The notes below the pieces were generated by a model that was not told the DNA's origin, did not search any database, and was given only the letters and a program-made list of their open reading frames with translations. The position numbers and the translations under genes are program-made. Shown here one piece after another: positions 9,123 to 17,643 of a DNA stretch of 64,000 bases (the stretch's first letter is position 1; every line of letters starts with the position of its first letter). This DNA is from Betaproteobacteria bacterium (GTDB lineage Bacteria; Pseudomonadota; Gammaproteobacteria; Burkholderiales; Rhodocyclaceae): the NCBI GenBank assembly GCA_020621405.1, contig JAHRYN010000002.1:310001-374000 (forward strand). Direction: 5' to 3'.

Positions 9123-10085
9123 TTGAATCCCGAGATTTCGGTCGTGATGCCATGTCACAACGGCGCCGCCTATCTGGCGCGCAGCACGGAAAGCGTCCGC
9201 ACGCAGACACGCGCAGACTGGGAACTGATCATCGTCGATGACGGCTCGAAGGACGACTCCTGGCTGGTGATCCAGCAAATCGCTGCGACAGACCCCCGCA
9301 TCAGGCCCCTGCGGCAATCGCAGTCGGGAGCAGCTGCCGCGCGCAATAACGGGCTGTCCGCAGCACGCGGCAGGTGGGTTGCCTTTCTGGATGCGGACGA
9401 TACCTGGCACCCCGACTTTCTGTGCCGAATGTCGGCCGCACTTGCCGGACGAAGGGATGAGGCGCTCGCCTACTGCGGCTGGCACAATGTCGGCGCCGGC
9501 CATGAAGGTGAGCCGCCATTTGTCCCCCCCGACTATGAAACACCGGACAAGCTCGCCGACCTGCTCTGCGGTTGCCGCTGGCCGATACATGGCGTGATGG
9601 TCAGCCTGGACGCAATACGCCGGCACGGCGCCTTCGACCCGACCCTCCATTCCAGCGAAGACTTCGACCTCTGGCTTCGTCTTGGCTGCAGCATGCCGCT
9701 CGTGCGCGTCCCGGAAGTACTCGCCTGTTACCATTTTCACGCCGGTGAACAGATCACCAAGAATCGCCTGCGGGTTGCTGCCGACAAACTTTTCGTGCAG
9801 CGCAGGTTCCTCGCCACGCATCCGCTCGAAGCCAAGCGTCTAGGCAGGGCCAAGGTACGCGAACAGATCGAAGGCGACATGCTGTATCGCGCCTATGAAA
9901 ACTACTGGAAGGGTGACCTTCCGATGGCCCGTCAGCTGTTTCGTGCAGTGATGGCCAGTGGCTACGGCAATGCCAAAGACTGGTTCTACATGCTGCCTTC
10001 ACTCCTGCCAATGTCGCTGCACCGTGCCCTGGTGCGCACCCGTCGTGGCCAGTCCGCAACGGAATCACAGAAACCGCTCTCATGA
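9123..10085 (+). CDS. Family 2 glycosyltransferase, paralogue of the one before
   Basis: No ATG serves the start. TTG 9123 has a GGGAG site nine bases before it and gives MNPEISVVMPCHNG; a second TTG at 9114 is the alternative. GT-A motifs are VVMPCHNG, IIVDDGS and LDADD. Beyond the catalytic domain it shares YCGWHNVG, RWPIHG, SEDFDLWLR and RVPEVLA with the product of 7955-8935, so these are likely duplicated genes that diverged to act on different acceptors. The stop overlaps the next ATG by four bases. Confidence 0.87.
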   Translation: MNPEISVVMPCHNGAAYLARSTESVRTQTRADWELIIVDDGSKDDSWLVIQQIAATDPRIRPLRQSQSGAAAARNNGLSAARGRWVAFLDADDTWHPDFLCRMSAALAGRRDEALAYCGWHNVGAGHEGEPPFVPPDYETPDKLADLLCGCRWPIHGVMVSLDAIRRHGAFDPTLHSSEDFDLWLRLGCSMPLVRVPEVLACYHFHAGEQITKNRLRVAADKLFVQRRFLATHPLEAKRLGRAKVREQIEGDMLYRAYENYWKGDLPMARQLFRAVMASGYGNAKDWFYMLPSLLPMSLHRALVRTRRGQSATESQKPLS

Positions 10086-11020
10086 TCAGTTTTGCGTTCT
10101 GTACCTACAACCGTGCCGACCGTCTGGAAGCGCTGGTATCGGCCATGCGCGCACAGGACTGTCCGGTGCCGTTCGAGATACTCGCCGTCAATAACAACAG
10201 TGGCGACGACACGCTGGCCGTACTTGAGCGGCTTGCGACACTGCCGGGCGCCCCGCTGCGTTTCGTGACCGAAATGGCGCAAGGCATCGTCCCGGCGCGC
10301 AATCGGGTCATCGAGGAAACGCTGGACAGCGAAATTCTCGTCTTCATCGATGACGACGAACTGCCTCAGCCCGGTTATCTGGCAGCGGCTCATGACGCCA
10401 TTGTCAACGAAGGCGCCGAATGCGCCGGCGGGCGCATTCGTGTCGATTTTTCTCCGTTCGAGCGGCCACGCTGGTTGTCGGACGACCTGCTCGGCTTCCT
10501 CGCCGAAGTGGACCACGGCGCCGAGCGGCTGTGGCTCGAGGACGACAGCCGTCCGTTGTGGACATCGAACATCGCCTACGACATGCGCTTGTTCCGCAAG
10601 GACAGTGAATTGCGGTTCGACCGTCGATACAACCGGGCTGGTGCGGACATCGGCGGAGGCGAGGACGCAATGATGTTCCGCGCACTGCTTGCCCGCGGAT
10701 GTCGCATTCGCTACCGGCCCGACATGGTTGCCCGCCATTTCGTCGAACGCTGGCGTCTGCAGCGCAAGTATTTTCTGCGTCTGCACTACCGCGCCGGACT
10801 GCGCTTCGGAGAATTCAGTCTCGAGCGAGCCGAACGCGAACTGTTAGGCGTGCCCCCCTTTCTGGTCCGGCAGGCGGCATCGCACACGTGGCGATGGCTG
10901 GCGATGACGCTGACGCGACGCACCGGTGCACTGCGTCAGGGCATGAATGCAACCCATGCAATCGGCTCGGTCCGCGGCTACCGTCGCAAGGCGGCTGGCG
11001 ATGCGCCTGTCGCCCGCTGA
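10082..11020 (+). CDS. Family 2 glycosyltransferase
   Basis: A 312-residue GT2 enzyme starting at ATG 10082, which overlaps the previous stop. Motifs: FAFCTYNRADRLE at the start, VNNNSGDDT for the nucleotide site, IDDDE as the acidic metal motif and GGGEDAMM, a late ED motif that supplies the catalytic base in this subgroup. Several basic-aromatic stretches near the end suggest membrane contact but no clear helix. It resembles the following gene in subfamily (both carry the GG..ED type acceptor motif). Confidence 0.87.
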   Translation: MISFAFCTYNRADRLEALVSAMRAQDCPVPFEILAVNNNSGDDTLAVLERLATLPGAPLRFVTEMAQGIVPARNRVIEETLDSEILVFIDDDELPQPGYLAAAHDAIVNEGAECAGGRIRVDFSPFERPRWLSDDLLGFLAEVDHGAERLWLEDDSRPLWTSNIAYDMRLFRKDSELRFDRRYNRAGADIGGGEDAMMFRALLARGCRIRYRPDMVARHFVERWRLQRKYFLRLHYRAGLRFGEFSLERAERELLGVPPFLVRQAASHTWRWLAMTLTRRTGALRQGMNATHAIGSVRGYRRKAAGDAPVAR

Positions 11021-11042
11021 TATCGCATCGCGAAGAACAGTG

Positions 11043-11942
11043 ATGCGTACCCTGACCATCCTCATCTGTACCCACAACCGACGCGCCCTGCTGGAGAAGG
11101 TTCTGGCCTCGCTCGACGGGATCCGTGTGCCCCCCGGGTTGCGCGCCAACGTGCTGGTGATGGCCAACGCCTGTACCGATGACACGCTGTCCTTTCTTGC
11201 CGGGCACAGAGGTACCCTGCCATTGCGCTTCGACCACGAACCGAGACCCGGCAAGTCCCACGCGCTGAATCGCGCACTGGCAATGACGGATTCGGATTTC
11301 GTTGCCTTCGTCGACGACGACCATCGCGTGGATGTGGCTTACCTCGAGGCCTTGTGTGCCGCGTTCGACAGCGCGAGCGCTCCCGATCTCGTATGCGGCC
11401 GGATACTGCCCGACTGGGACGGCAGCGAACCCGACTGGGTACATGAATCGGGCCGCTATCGCATATATCCACTGCCGGTCCCCCGCTTCGAACTGGGTGA
11501 CACGGCCGGTCCTATCACCTCGGCCAAGGGCATACCGGGCGGAGGGAATCTCGCCATCCGCGGCGAATGGATCAGACGCATCGGTCCGTTCTCGGTCGAA
11601 CTCGGCCCACAGGGTCACAACCTCGGTGGCGCTGAAGACATCGACTGGGTACTGCGAGGGCTTTCCCAGGGTGCCACCCTGTATTACACGCCGGACATGG
11701 TGCAGTACCACTACGTGGATGGCGCGCGTCTGCGCACCGGCTACTTGCTGCGCAAAGCCTTTGCACGCTCGTCATCCTCGGCACGCGTTGCCGGAACACG
11801 ACCCGCGGCCTATATGCTGCGCAAGGCGTTGGGCTACCTCGGCTCCACCCTGGCTGCCGTATCAGGCGTCCGGCGCCGCCACTACCTGGTGCGGCTGGCA
11901 GCTTCGCTGGGCGAGTTGCACGGCGCGCTCAAGAACCGTTGA
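11043..11942 (+). CDS. Family 2 glycosyltransferase
   Basis: The frame is open further upstream, but ATG 11043 places the GT-A strand at once (LTILICTHNRRALLE) and avoids a long overlap with the previous gene. Further motifs are the acidic VDDDH and the late acceptor motif LGGAEDIDW, as in the neighbour at 10082. At 299 residues it is of normal length. GT2 enzymes of this kind add single sugars to the lipid-linked repeat unit at the cytoplasmic face. Confidence 0.86.
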   Translation: MRTLTILICTHNRRALLEKVLASLDGIRVPPGLRANVLVMANACTDDTLSFLAGHRGTLPLRFDHEPRPGKSHALNRALAMTDSDFVAFVDDDHRVDVAYLEALCAAFDSASAPDLVCGRILPDWDGSEPDWVHESGRYRIYPLPVPRFELGDTAGPITSAKGIPGGGNLAIRGEWIRRIGPFSVELGPQGHNLGGAEDIDWVLRGLSQGATLYYTPDMVQYHYVDGARLRTGYLLRKAFARSSSSARVAGTRPAAYMLRKALGYLGSTLAAVSGVRRRHYLVRLAASLGELHGALKNR

Positions 11943-11952
11943 ACCACCGGAT

Positions 11953-12903
11953 ATGCTGAACAAACTCCACAAACTCGGCGATCCCGAAATCGTCGCCAAG
12001 AATCTGGTCGAACTGGCTCGCCAGGCGCGTGGCGCATGGTGGGACCTGGTGCGGCCTTCGGCTCCACCACCAGTGTTCCTCGTCGGCTGTTCGCGTTCCG
12101 GCACCACGGTCACCTTCGAGACGCTCGGCGCATCGAAGCAACTGGTGAATCTCGGCTTCGAAATACCGCAGTTCTGGAACGAGCTGTACGGACCGCTGAA
12201 CAATGGCTGGCACTCGGAAGCCGCCGGTGCGGAACACGCACGGCCCGAGCATCGTGACGCCGCACTGCGCTTCTTCTACCAGCGCCTCGGTCGTGGTCGA
12301 GTGCTCGACAAGACCTGCATCAACGTGATGCGTGTGGCCTATCTTCATGCGCTGTTTCCGGAAGCGAAGTTCGTGTTCATCCAGCGCGACGGCCGCGACA
12401 ACATCAGTTCGATGATCGACGGCTGGCGCCTGGGCCGGACCGACGGCGACTTCCACCTGTCGCAGTTCCTCGGCGACTTCCCGGAACCGGTGGCGATCAA
12501 TGGCGGCGAGTACACCGACTGGGCCTTCTTCCTGGCGCCCGGCTGGCAGGCCTACAACCATTCTCCGATCGAGGAGGTGTGCGCCTTCCAGTGGATCAGC
12601 GCCAACCAGCTGGCGCTCGACGCCGCCGCGACGCTGCCGGCCGATCGCTGGATACAGCTGCGCTACGAAGACCTGTTCGAGCGCCCGGTCGACATGTTCC
12701 GTGACGTCTATGCGCGGCTCGACCTCGACTTCACGCAAGACATCGAACAGCGCTGCCGCACGCTGGATCAGCGCCCCACGAGCATCGTCAAGGGCAAGCC
12801 GGCCAAGGCCAAATGGAAGCAGCAGAATCCTGAACTGGTCGAGCGCATCCTCGACCGCATCGCGCCGATGCAGCGGCGCCTCGGCTACGACACCGGCGCA
12901 TGA
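11953..12903 (+). CDS. PAPS-dependent sulfotransferase family protein
   Basis: ATG 11953 lies eleven bases after the previous stop; open frame further upstream belongs to the shadow of the preceding gene. The 316-residue protein has the 5'-phosphosulfate loop VFLVGCSRSGTT (about 41-52) and the 3'-phosphate site FIQRDGRDNISSM, the two PAPS-binding elements of the sulfotransferase fold. It probably adds sulfate to a sugar of the exopolysaccharide, though some relatives act on other acceptors. It sits inside a glycosyltransferase run with ATGA coupling to the next gene. A second, less similar sulfotransferase is encoded at 23418. Confidence 0.82.
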   Translation: MLNKLHKLGDPEIVAKNLVELARQARGAWWDLVRPSAPPPVFLVGCSRSGTTVTFETLGASKQLVNLGFEIPQFWNELYGPLNNGWHSEAAGAEHARPEHRDAALRFFYQRLGRGRVLDKTCINVMRVAYLHALFPEAKFVFIQRDGRDNISSMIDGWRLGRTDGDFHLSQFLGDFPEPVAINGGEYTDWAFFLAPGWQAYNHSPIEEVCAFQWISANQLALDAAATLPADRWIQLRYEDLFERPVDMFRDVYARLDLDFTQDIEQRCRTLDQRPTSIVKGKPAKAKWKQQNPELVERILDRIAPMQRRLGYDTGA

Positions 12904-13793
12904 GCACGCCACGCGTCAGCATCGTCATGCCGGCGTACAACTGCGCCTGGTGCATAGACCGTGCACTCGACTCGGTGCGGGCTCAGACCTTTACCGATTT
13001 CGAATTGATCGTCGTCGATGACGGCAGCACCGATGCGACACCGGACCTCCTCGCACGCCGTGGCGACACACTGCGAGTGATCCGTCAGGCCAATGCCGGC
13101 ATGTCCGCCGCGCGCAATACCGGCATCGCCGCTGCGCGTGGCGAGTATGTGGCCTTCCTCGACAGCGACGACTGGTGGCGCCCGGCCAAGCTCGCACAGC
13201 AGGTCGCACTGATGGACGACGACGTCGGCCTGGGCTTCAGCTCGCATGCCACCGAACTGCAATCGCCGGATGGCGAGATCCTCGGTGAATGGGGCAGTCC
13301 GGCCGATACGGATGGACTGGTTGCCCGCATCCTTGGCGGTCATTCCGCAGTTGCCGGCGGTGCATCGTCCGTCATGGTGCGACGCGCGTTGCTTGAGCGT
13401 ACCGGCGGATTCGATGCCAGTCTGCGCGGTGCCGAAGATACCGACCTGTGGGTGAGACTGGCCGCAGCCGCACGCTACGCCTGCCTGCCGGAGCACCAGG
13501 TCGTGGTAACCAGAAATCCGGGCAGCGTGAGCCGCAACCGGGAGGCAATGCGCCAAGGCGCGCTCGACTGCCTGGACAAGAACCGTCGCTTGCTGCCCGC
13601 AGCGCAACAGGGCGACTATTGGCGTGCCTGTCGTGCCAGCGTGCTGGCCGATTACGCCAAGTGGCGTTACCGCGACGGCGAGCGCGCAAGCGCGCTGGTC
13701 GACCTCGCCCGCGCCTTCATGCTCGCCCCGCTTACGCGAGGCCGTCTGGTGGTATCGCTGGCGCTCGCCATGCTCGCCGGCCGCGCCATCTGA
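12900..13793 (+). CDS. Family 2 glycosyltransferase
   Basis: Starts at ATG 12900 within the ATGA overlap with the sulfotransferase stop; 297 residues. VSIVMPAYNCAW, IVVDDGSTDATPD, AARNTGIAAARG and LDSDDWW are the complete GT-A series, and RGAEDTDLWVR is the catalytic-base region. It resembles the next gene in order of motifs and in the ED-DLW site, so the pair may be another tandem duplication. No membrane helix. Confidence 0.88.
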   Translation: MSTPRVSIVMPAYNCAWCIDRALDSVRAQTFTDFELIVVDDGSTDATPDLLARRGDTLRVIRQANAGMSAARNTGIAAARGEYVAFLDSDDWWRPAKLAQQVALMDDDVGLGFSSHATELQSPDGEILGEWGSPADTDGLVARILGGHSAVAGGASSVMVRRALLERTGGFDASLRGAEDTDLWVRLAAAARYACLPEHQVVVTRNPGSVSRNREAMRQGALDCLDKNRRLLPAAQQGDYWRACRASVLADYAKWRYRDGERASALVDLARAFMLAPLTRGRLVVSLALAMLAGRAI

Positions 13794-13801
13794 GCGCGCC
13801 G

Positions 13802-14656
13802 ATGGACACCGCACTGTCCGTCATCATTCCGGCTCACAACGCGGCGCGCTGGATTGCCGAGGCCATCGGTAGCGTGCACGCGCAGTCACTGACTCCTGCG
13901 CCCGACGTCGTCGTCGTCACCGACCGCTGCAGCGACGACACGGCCGTTCTGGCGCAGGCAGCAGGCGCCAGGGTCATCGACTCACCGGCGCCCGGCCCGG
14001 CCGCCGCACGCAATGCAGGTGTCGCAGCCTGCCGCACACCCTTCGTCGCCTTTCTCGACGCCGATGACCTGTGGCCGCCCGACAGCTGCGCGGCAAGGCT
14101 CGCCCTGCTCGATGCCACACCCGATGCTGCGCTGGTATTCGGTGACTGCCAGCAGTTCGACGATGACGGCACACGGCACATGCATGCACAGAGCCTGTTC
14201 GCGCACGCCGGTCTGGACGAACGCTTTTTCGGCGACGGCACTCGCGTCATCGGCGCGCTCGACAAGTTGCTCGATGCGGACTTCGTCACCACCGGCACCG
14301 TCATCATGCGGCGCACTGCATTCGACGCACTCGGCGGTTTCGATGCGTCGCTGCGCATGGTCGAGGATCTGGACCTGTGGCTGCGGACCGCCGCGCGTTT
14401 TCCGCTGCTGTGGCATCCGCAGACTGCGCTGCTGCGCCGGCGTCACGGCAGCAACCTGTCGCGCGACACGCGTGCCATGCGGCTGGCCTACATCGACGTG
14501 CTTGCACGACTCGCCAGCCAGTCACAGGCAGGGCACCTCACCGCACGCATAAGCGCCCTGCAGCGGCGAGAGCATTTCGGTCTGGCCCGTGAAGCCGTCA
14601 CCGGACTGAAACCGCTGCGCGCACTGCGCCACCTGCTCCAGGGATGTGCTGCATGA
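13802..14656 (+). CDS. Family 2 glycosyltransferase
   Basis: ATG 13802 lies eight bases after the previous stop and gives 284 residues beginning LSVIIPAHNAARW. The acidic metal motif is LDADD and the base region MVEDLDLWLR. The usual DDGS strand is replaced by VVTDRCSDDT, a variation seen in a GT2 subgroup. The open frame upstream of 13802 overlaps the previous gene and is not used. The stop overlaps the following start by four bases. Confidence 0.86.
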   Translation: MDTALSVIIPAHNAARWIAEAIGSVHAQSLTPAPDVVVVTDRCSDDTAVLAQAAGARVIDSPAPGPAAARNAGVAACRTPFVAFLDADDLWPPDSCAARLALLDATPDAALVFGDCQQFDDDGTRHMHAQSLFAHAGLDERFFGDGTRVIGALDKLLDADFVTTGTVIMRRTAFDALGGFDASLRMVEDLDLWLRTAARFPLLWHPQTALLRRRHGSNLSRDTRAMRLAYIDVLARLASQSQAGHLTARISALQRREHFGLAREAVTGLKPLRALRHLLQGCAA

Positions 14657-16305
14657 ACGGCGCCACGGGCTGCTTCGATCCGAATGCGACCAAGGCAGCC
14701 GTCGTGCTGTCCGGCGGCTGGACCGCGCTGCCCTGCGACCGAGGCGTCGCCGCAATAGCGGGTCAGACATTCGGATCGGACCGCATATCGGGCAACGCAC
14801 TGCTCGACGGCACTGTGCCCTGTCTCGACGGCCACTACGCGCTGGTCGCACACGACGAAACCTGCCATCGCCTCGTGCTGGCACGCGATCCGGCCGGCTC
14901 GAACGCACTGTTCTGGCACAAGGACCGGACCGGCTGCATCCGCTTCGCGACCCGGCTCGACGCGTTGTTGAACAACCTGCCAGAGGTGCCGGCATTGTCG
15001 AAAAGCGGTCTGGACGAATATCTGCGCTTTCTCGACATCGCGGCGCCCAACACGATCTACGACGGTGTTTACGCACTCGAGGCCGGACAGGCGATCGAAT
15101 TCAGCCCTTCGGGCACGCGCACGCTGCAGTCTGCCGGTGCGCCGATTTCAGTTCCCGACGCTTATGCGACGGCGTGCGACGAAGTCGAGTCGAAGCTGGG
15201 CGACGCGATTGCGCGACGGCTCGCCGGCAGCGCTTCCGCCGCGGCTTTCCTGAGCGGCGGCATCGACTCGGCGCTGCTGTGCGCGCTGGCCACGCAGCGC
15301 GGCCAGCGCATCGAGGCCTACACCGTCGGATTCGATTCGCCCGATCTCGACGAATCGCCGACCGCGGCGCGCATCGCCAGACACCTCGGCATCAGGCACC
15401 ACGTCCTGCGTCCGGGTGCCGACATGCTGGCCGCGACGTTCGAGCGCGCACACGCGCTGGCCGAGCAGCCATATTGCGACCCGGCTGGCATACCAACCCG
15501 GCTTGCCTTCGAAGCCTGCGCCGGGCGCGCCGACTGCGTGCTCGATGGCACCGGCGCCGAAGCGCTGCCGGGCGAAATGCCGCCGCGCTGGCGGCGCATC
15601 GCTCATGACTGGATCGCGCCCTGGCCCCGCGGCCTGCGCCAGATGACTGCCAGCGCCATGCAGACGCTTCCCGGCGTCGCTGGCTACGCACGCGCGTTCG
15701 CGTTCGAAGCACCGCAGGACCTGTTCATCCGCTGGCATGGCTTCTCGGTCGACGACATCACGCGCCTGACCGGTCATGTGCCCGATTTTTCGGGCACGCA
15801 CTTCTATCGCAGTTACGCTGAATTGCGCGACGCATCACCGCTCAAGCGGCAGTCGGTCCTTCAGGGTCTGGCGCTGCCGGACGACCGCATCCGTCAGGCC
15901 GCGCTGGCGACCGGCCTGAAGGTCGAACAGCCGTTTGCCGCCCCAGATGTCAGCCGGCTGCTGCAGGCGCTGCCCGAAGACTGGTGCTGGCAGCCGGACC
16001 GACCCAAGCGCCTGCTGCGCGATCTGCTGGCCCGTCACGTACCGGAAGCCATCTGGAACACGCCCAAGCGTGGCTTCAACATCGATCTGGTCGCCATCCT
16101 GCGCAGCCACGATCACCGTCTCATACGCGAGCATCTCGCTGACACGGCCAGCCTCGCCCGCCTGCCGCTGGACACCGATGAAGTGGTCCGCTGGCGCGAC
16201 CGCTTCATCGCCGGCGACGACACAGCCCTGCACCGGGTCTGGGGCCTGCTGAATCTGTCCGCATGGCTGGCAAGGCGCCGCAGTGCGGCATCTGCCCTCG
16301 CCTGA
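14653..16305 (+). CDS. Asparagine-synthetase-like protein lacking the glutaminase nucleophile
   Basis: The carboxyl two thirds is an asparagine synthase domain with the ATP pyrophosphatase loop SGGIDS at 201-206, so it should adenylate a carboxylate and transfer an amine. The first 110 residues keep only the late strands of the class II glutaminase fold (LDGHYALVAHD, LARDPAGSNALFW); the catalytic Cys2, the HRGPD loop and NGE are all absent. ATG 14644 would give a product starting MCC, but it lies in a 13-base overlap and lacks the Cys-Gly signature, so 14653 (ATGA overlap) is preferred. It may use free ammonia or another amine, or amidate a uronic acid together with a partner. This is one of three such proteins in the window. 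Confidence 0.8.
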   Translation: MNGATGCFDPNATKAAVVLSGGWTALPCDRGVAAIAGQTFGSDRISGNALLDGTVPCLDGHYALVAHDETCHRLVLARDPAGSNALFWHKDRTGCIRFATRLDALLNNLPEVPALSKSGLDEYLRFLDIAAPNTIYDGVYALEAGQAIEFSPSGTRTLQSAGAPISVPDAYATACDEVESKLGDAIARRLAGSASAAAFLSGGIDSALLCALATQRGQRIEAYTVGFDSPDLDESPTAARIARHLGIRHHVLRPGADMLAATFERAHALAEQPYCDPAGIPTRLAFEACAGRADCVLDGTGAEALPGEMPPRWRRIAHDWIAPWPRGLRQMTASAMQTLPGVAGYARAFAFEAPQDLFIRWHGFSVDDITRLTGHVPDFSGTHFYRSYAELRDASPLKRQSVLQGLALPDDRIRQAALATGLKVEQPFAAPDVSRLLQALPEDWCWQPDRPKRLLRDLLARHVPEAIWNTPKRGFNIDLVAILRSHDHRLIREHLADTASLARLPLDTDEVVRWRDRFIAGDDTALHRVWGLLNLSAWLARRRSAASALA

Positions 16306-16362
16306 AGCACATTGCCTCGGCTACATTAGTGGCCATCCTGAATCCGCCCGCCTCCGGCCTGC

Positions 16363-17592
16363 ATGAGCCAGACCTGCGCATCGAGCACCTGTCATCCGCC
16401 GGAAAGCACGACTGCCCCCGCAGCGGCCGTGCGCCCGCTGCGCATCCTGATGTATTCGACCTACTTCCCGCCCGAATTCAGCGGCGCCGCCCAGCAGGCA
16501 CTGATGCTGGCCCGCCAGTTGCGCCGGCTCGGGCATCACGTCGAATTCGTCACCGTGCGCTGGCGCGACCTGCCGGAACACGATGTGGTCGATGGATTCC
16601 CGGTAACCCGCCTCCATGCCGGTCGCCGCAGCAAGCATCGCGAACTGCGCCTGTGGTTCAACCTGTGTCGCCATGTCTGGAGGAGGCGCCACGAATTCGA
16701 CCTGCTGCACAGCCACGGCGCGTATTACACGAACGCCATCGTGGGACCGCTGGCACGGCTGGCCGGACTGAAGTCCATCGTCAAGGCCAGCCTGGCGAAC
16801 GACGATCTGCACGACGTCGGACGCACGCTGTCCGGCCGCCTGCACCTGTCACTGCTGCGTCAGGTCGACGCCTGCGTCGCCATCAGCCGCGATCTGGTCA
16901 GGGAGTTCAATGACTGCGGCGTGTCGGCCAAGCGCATCCACTATCTGCCGAACGGCGTCGACACCATGCTGTTCCATCCCGCCGACGACGACACCCGACG
17001 TACCCTGCGTGCCAGCCTCGGCCTGCCGCTCGACAAGCCGATCGCCTTGTATGTGGGCGTAATGGACGAGCGCAAGAATATCGAGTGGCTGGCCGGTCAG
17101 TGGGTCGAGCAGGATGCCTTCGGTACCGGCGCGCTGCTTGTGGCCATCGGCCCGCAGAGCCGCGAAGACCCGCAGGGTGAGCTGATCGGGCGATTGCACG
17201 CGAGACAGGTCGCTGCGCCGGACCGTTTCTGCCTGCGGGCACGCAGCGCGAACATCGAGGACTACCTGCGCGCCGCCGACGTGCTGGTGCTGCCGTCGCA
17301 CCGCGAGGGACTGCCCAACGTCGTGCTTGAGGCGATGGCGAGCGGACTGCCCTGCGTGGCCGCCGAAGTCAGCGGCACGCGGGATCTGGTGCAGCACGGA
17401 CGTACCGGCTACACGTATGCACCGGACGACCCGGTCGCGCTGGCCGCGGCAGTCTCGGGCGCTCTGTCGCCGTGCGGACGCGAACTGGGCGACAACGGAC
17501 GACGCATCGCCGAGGAACGCTTTTCGCTTGAGTCCGTGGCACAGGGCTACAGCAGGCTTTACAGCGACCTGATCGCTGCAAGACATGATTGA
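16363..17592 (+). CDS. Family 4 glycosyltransferase
   Basis: A 409-residue GT-B fold enzyme. After about 25 unstructured residues comes ILMYSTYFPPEFSGAAQQ, the N-terminal Rossmann start with its acceptor loop. The donor-binding half has YVGVMDERKN and the retaining-enzyme motif HREGLPNVVLEAMASGLP, where the two glutamates bind the nucleotide sugar. The start is uncertain because no strong ribosome-binding site precedes ATG 16363. It sits between two asparagine-synthetase-like genes, in the same direction. Confidence 0.88.
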   Translation: MSQTCASSTCHPPESTTAPAAAVRPLRILMYSTYFPPEFSGAAQQALMLARQLRRLGHHVEFVTVRWRDLPEHDVVDGFPVTRLHAGRRSKHRELRLWFNLCRHVWRRRHEFDLLHSHGAYYTNAIVGPLARLAGLKSIVKASLANDDLHDVGRTLSGRLHLSLLRQVDACVAISRDLVREFNDCGVSAKRIHYLPNGVDTMLFHPADDDTRRTLRASLGLPLDKPIALYVGVMDERKNIEWLAGQWVEQDAFGTGALLVAIGPQSREDPQGELIGRLHARQVAAPDRFCLRARSANIEDYLRAADVLVLPSHREGLPNVVLEAMASGLPCVAAEVSGTRDLVQHGRTGYTYAPDDPVALAAAVSGALSPCGRELGDNGRRIAEERFSLESVAQGYSRLYSDLIAARHD

Positions 17593-17643
17593 TGTGCCGG
17601 AACGGCAACACCCGCTGCCGTATCCGCAACGAGAGGGACGACG

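Noticed and set aside
11302-11952. A longer version of the first sulfotransferase
   Set aside because: The extra N-terminal frame lies inside the preceding glycosyltransferase gene; the ATG at 11953 fits the family length.
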